Shown here: positions 13,665 to 14,776 of the stretch, one piece after another | Numbering within the stretch: the first letter of the stretch is position 1 | Layout: the number at the start of each line of letters is the position of its first letter | Assembly (NCBI RefSeq): GCF_946478885.1 | Contig: NZ_CAMLDX010000087.1 | Span: 1-14,776 of the forward strand | Length of the DNA: 14,776 nt | From: an uncultured Bacillus sp. | GTDB taxonomy: Bacteria > Bacillota > Bacilli > Bacillales_B > DSM-18226 | Direction of reading: 5' to 3' | Translations under genes and position numbers: made by a program | The notes under the pieces: generated by a model | What the model saw: the letters and a program-made list of their open reading frames with translations, nothing else | What the model was told of the DNA's origin: nothing | Database searches by the model: none

Positions 13665-14720
13665 ATGGGAAAGAAGAAAAAAAACTTACCGAAAAATTTC
13701 GATGAACTAATTGAATCAGGCGATATATCAGCATTAAAAGAGGTATTTATGCAATGTGAATTAGATGCCCGTGGCGGTTACAGTAAATCAACAGCCCTGA
13801 GCTTTTTTAATATACCGAATGAATTGGTTCGCTGGCTCGTGGAACAAGGTGCTGATATAAATGCTAGAGATAGTTACGAAAGAACGGCTCTACATAAACA
13901 TGCAATAAGTTGGTGTGGAAATACTGAATTGCTGCTTGAGTTGGGGGCAGATCTAGAAGCCATTGATTATCAAAACGAGACACCTTTATTTGCTGCCGCA
14001 GGTTCATTTAAGCCAAATGCGGTTCATACGTTGGTTGGTAAAGGCGCAAATCTCAGCGTAGAAAATAAGATGAAACAGACCCCCTTAGCAAAAGCTTTAG
14101 CTATGTGTAGAAACGTGGATATCGTCAATATGGCGAAGGTTTCTGAGATTTTACTTAGCGCTGGAGCAACTATAACGCCGGAAATGAAAGACTCGATTAA
14201 GCGAATCGGAAACGACTTTGAATTTCATAGAGAAGGCTTTAATAAAGAATATCTAAATCAAACGGATGAGGCACTTTACCGTCTGTATGAGCTATTTGAT
14301 GTTCCACCAGTAGGGAAACGAAAGATTCACGACGGCACCTCTCCGATAACAGTAACAACAAAGGGATGGCAGGCGCAGCATCATGAACTCTGGAGTTTAC
14401 TAATTCCTTCACAAGGACATGCGAACACCGTACAGGGCGAAGTGATCCGTATTACCGGGAAAGTGTCATACGAAGTTTTAGATAATGGTAGTATCAACTG
14501 GGATAACCAATTTCGTCAGATGCTCAATAGTTTGAACCATTACTTTAGCTTGGGCACACCATTACATCCCGCTGCACTTCAGGAGGTAAAAACATTAGTG
14601 GATAAACTTCACAATGGCCATGGTAGTGATGAACCTGCGAAACTATGCGAACTGGCAGTGCACTGGGTACTCAGTAATCCGAATCCTATTACTTTGGAAC
14701 AGCCCGACTATAAGCGGTAA
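13665..14720 (+). CDS. Ankyrin-repeat protein with uncharacterised C-terminal domain
   Basis: A 351-residue soluble protein. After a basic start (MGKKKKNLPK), about four to five ankyrin repeats span residues 20-175; clear ones are ELVRWLVEQGADINARD (53-69), RTALHKHA...TELLLELGADLEAID (73-101), ETPLFAAAG...LVGKGANLSVE (105-133) and the divergent QTPLAKAL...SEILLSAGATI (138-170). Ankyrin stacks bind partner proteins. Residues about 205-351 (KRKIHDGTSPITVTTKGWQA, then WSLLIPSQGHANTVQGEVIR) form a second domain that I recall only from other bacterial ankyrin proteins of unknown function. AAGGAGAGAAGG lies before the ATG. No signal peptide or membrane segment is seen. In bacteria such proteins often lie next to toxins as immunity or scaffold proteins, which would suit the surrounding orphan genes. 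Confidence 0.85.
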   Translation: MGKKKKNLPKNFDELIESGDISALKEVFMQCELDARGGYSKSTALSFFNIPNELVRWLVEQGADINARDSYERTALHKHAISWCGNTELLLELGADLEAIDYQNETPLFAAAGSFKPNAVHTLVGKGANLSVENKMKQTPLAKALAMCRNVDIVNMAKVSEILLSAGATITPEMKDSIKRIGNDFEFHREGFNKEYLNQTDEALYRLYELFDVPPVGKRKIHDGTSPITVTTKGWQAQHHELWSLLIPSQGHANTVQGEVIRITGKVSYEVLDNGSINWDNQFRQMLNSLNHYFSLGTPLHPAALQEVKTLVDKLHNGHGSDEPAKLCELAVHWVLSNPNPITLEQPDYKR

Positions 14721-14776
14721 CTTATGTACGGCTTATTCAGCGTATACAATAGGCTTATTAGCACTATACATCCCTT

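Noticed and set aside
1..14776. CRISPR array, tRNA or rRNA genes
   Set aside because: No regularly spaced repeats, no tRNA-like TTCRANY plus acceptor ends, and no ribosomal RNA sequence were seen on either strand.

Overview
The window looks like chromosome or plasmid DNA of a Gram-positive, low-GC Bacillales (Bacillaceae or Paenibacillaceae). The reasons are AGGAGG-type ribosome sites, frequent TTG and GTG starts, a lipoprotein with an LAAC lipobox, MntP and Lgt of Firmicute type, and intrinsic terminators with U-tracts. I cannot name the species.

Region 1 (1-6331, AT-rich) is an envelope and metal-handling cluster. In order it holds the 3' part of an M23 endopeptidase-like gene; a lipoprotein multicopper oxidase on the minus strand; a broken C39-peptidase remnant; a CcdA/DsbD-like membrane thiol transporter; an MntP manganese exporter on the minus strand; an accessory prolipoprotein diacylglyceryl transferase (Lgt); a small YHS-domain protein with a His/Cys-rich tail; and a 30-residue membrane peptide. 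A likely shared theme is copper at the cell surface: the oxidase is a lipoprotein that an extra Lgt could lipidate, CcdA could supply reductant, and the YHS protein could bind metal. A near-identical 27-bp repeat lies upstream of lgt and again upstream of the YHS gene, which suggests one common regulator.

Region 2 (6386-8022) is a self-contained regulatory pair: a TetR repressor and an NAD(P)-binding epimerase/reductase. The same palindromic operator (ACCA-N-TGGT core) lies in front of both genes. A long intergenic stretch with a strong terminator follows.

Region 3 (8536-11691) is a tight four-gene NAD cassette: PnuC-type transporter, NadR-type bifunctional NMN adenylyltransferase/ribosylnicotinamide kinase, Nudix hydrolase fused to an NrtR-like winged helix, and a NADAR (YbiA-like) N-glycosidase-family protein. 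It is visibly more GC-rich than both flanks, with start-stop overlap or near contact at two of its three junctions, so it looks like a horizontally acquired operon. It could import nicotinamide riboside, make NAD+, sense or hydrolyse ADP-ribose, and process ADP-ribosyl or related glycosides. This is the most interesting part of the window.

Region 4 (11692-14776, AT-rich again) is a patch of small orphan and decaying genes: an unknown 95-residue protein, a DUF6508-like tail, a DUF4274-like protein, a pseudogene with a start-proximal frameshift and an internal TGA, and an ankyrin-repeat protein with an uncharacterised C-terminal domain. Such assortments are typical of immunity-gene or polymorphic-toxin accessory regions, but no toxin is visible here.
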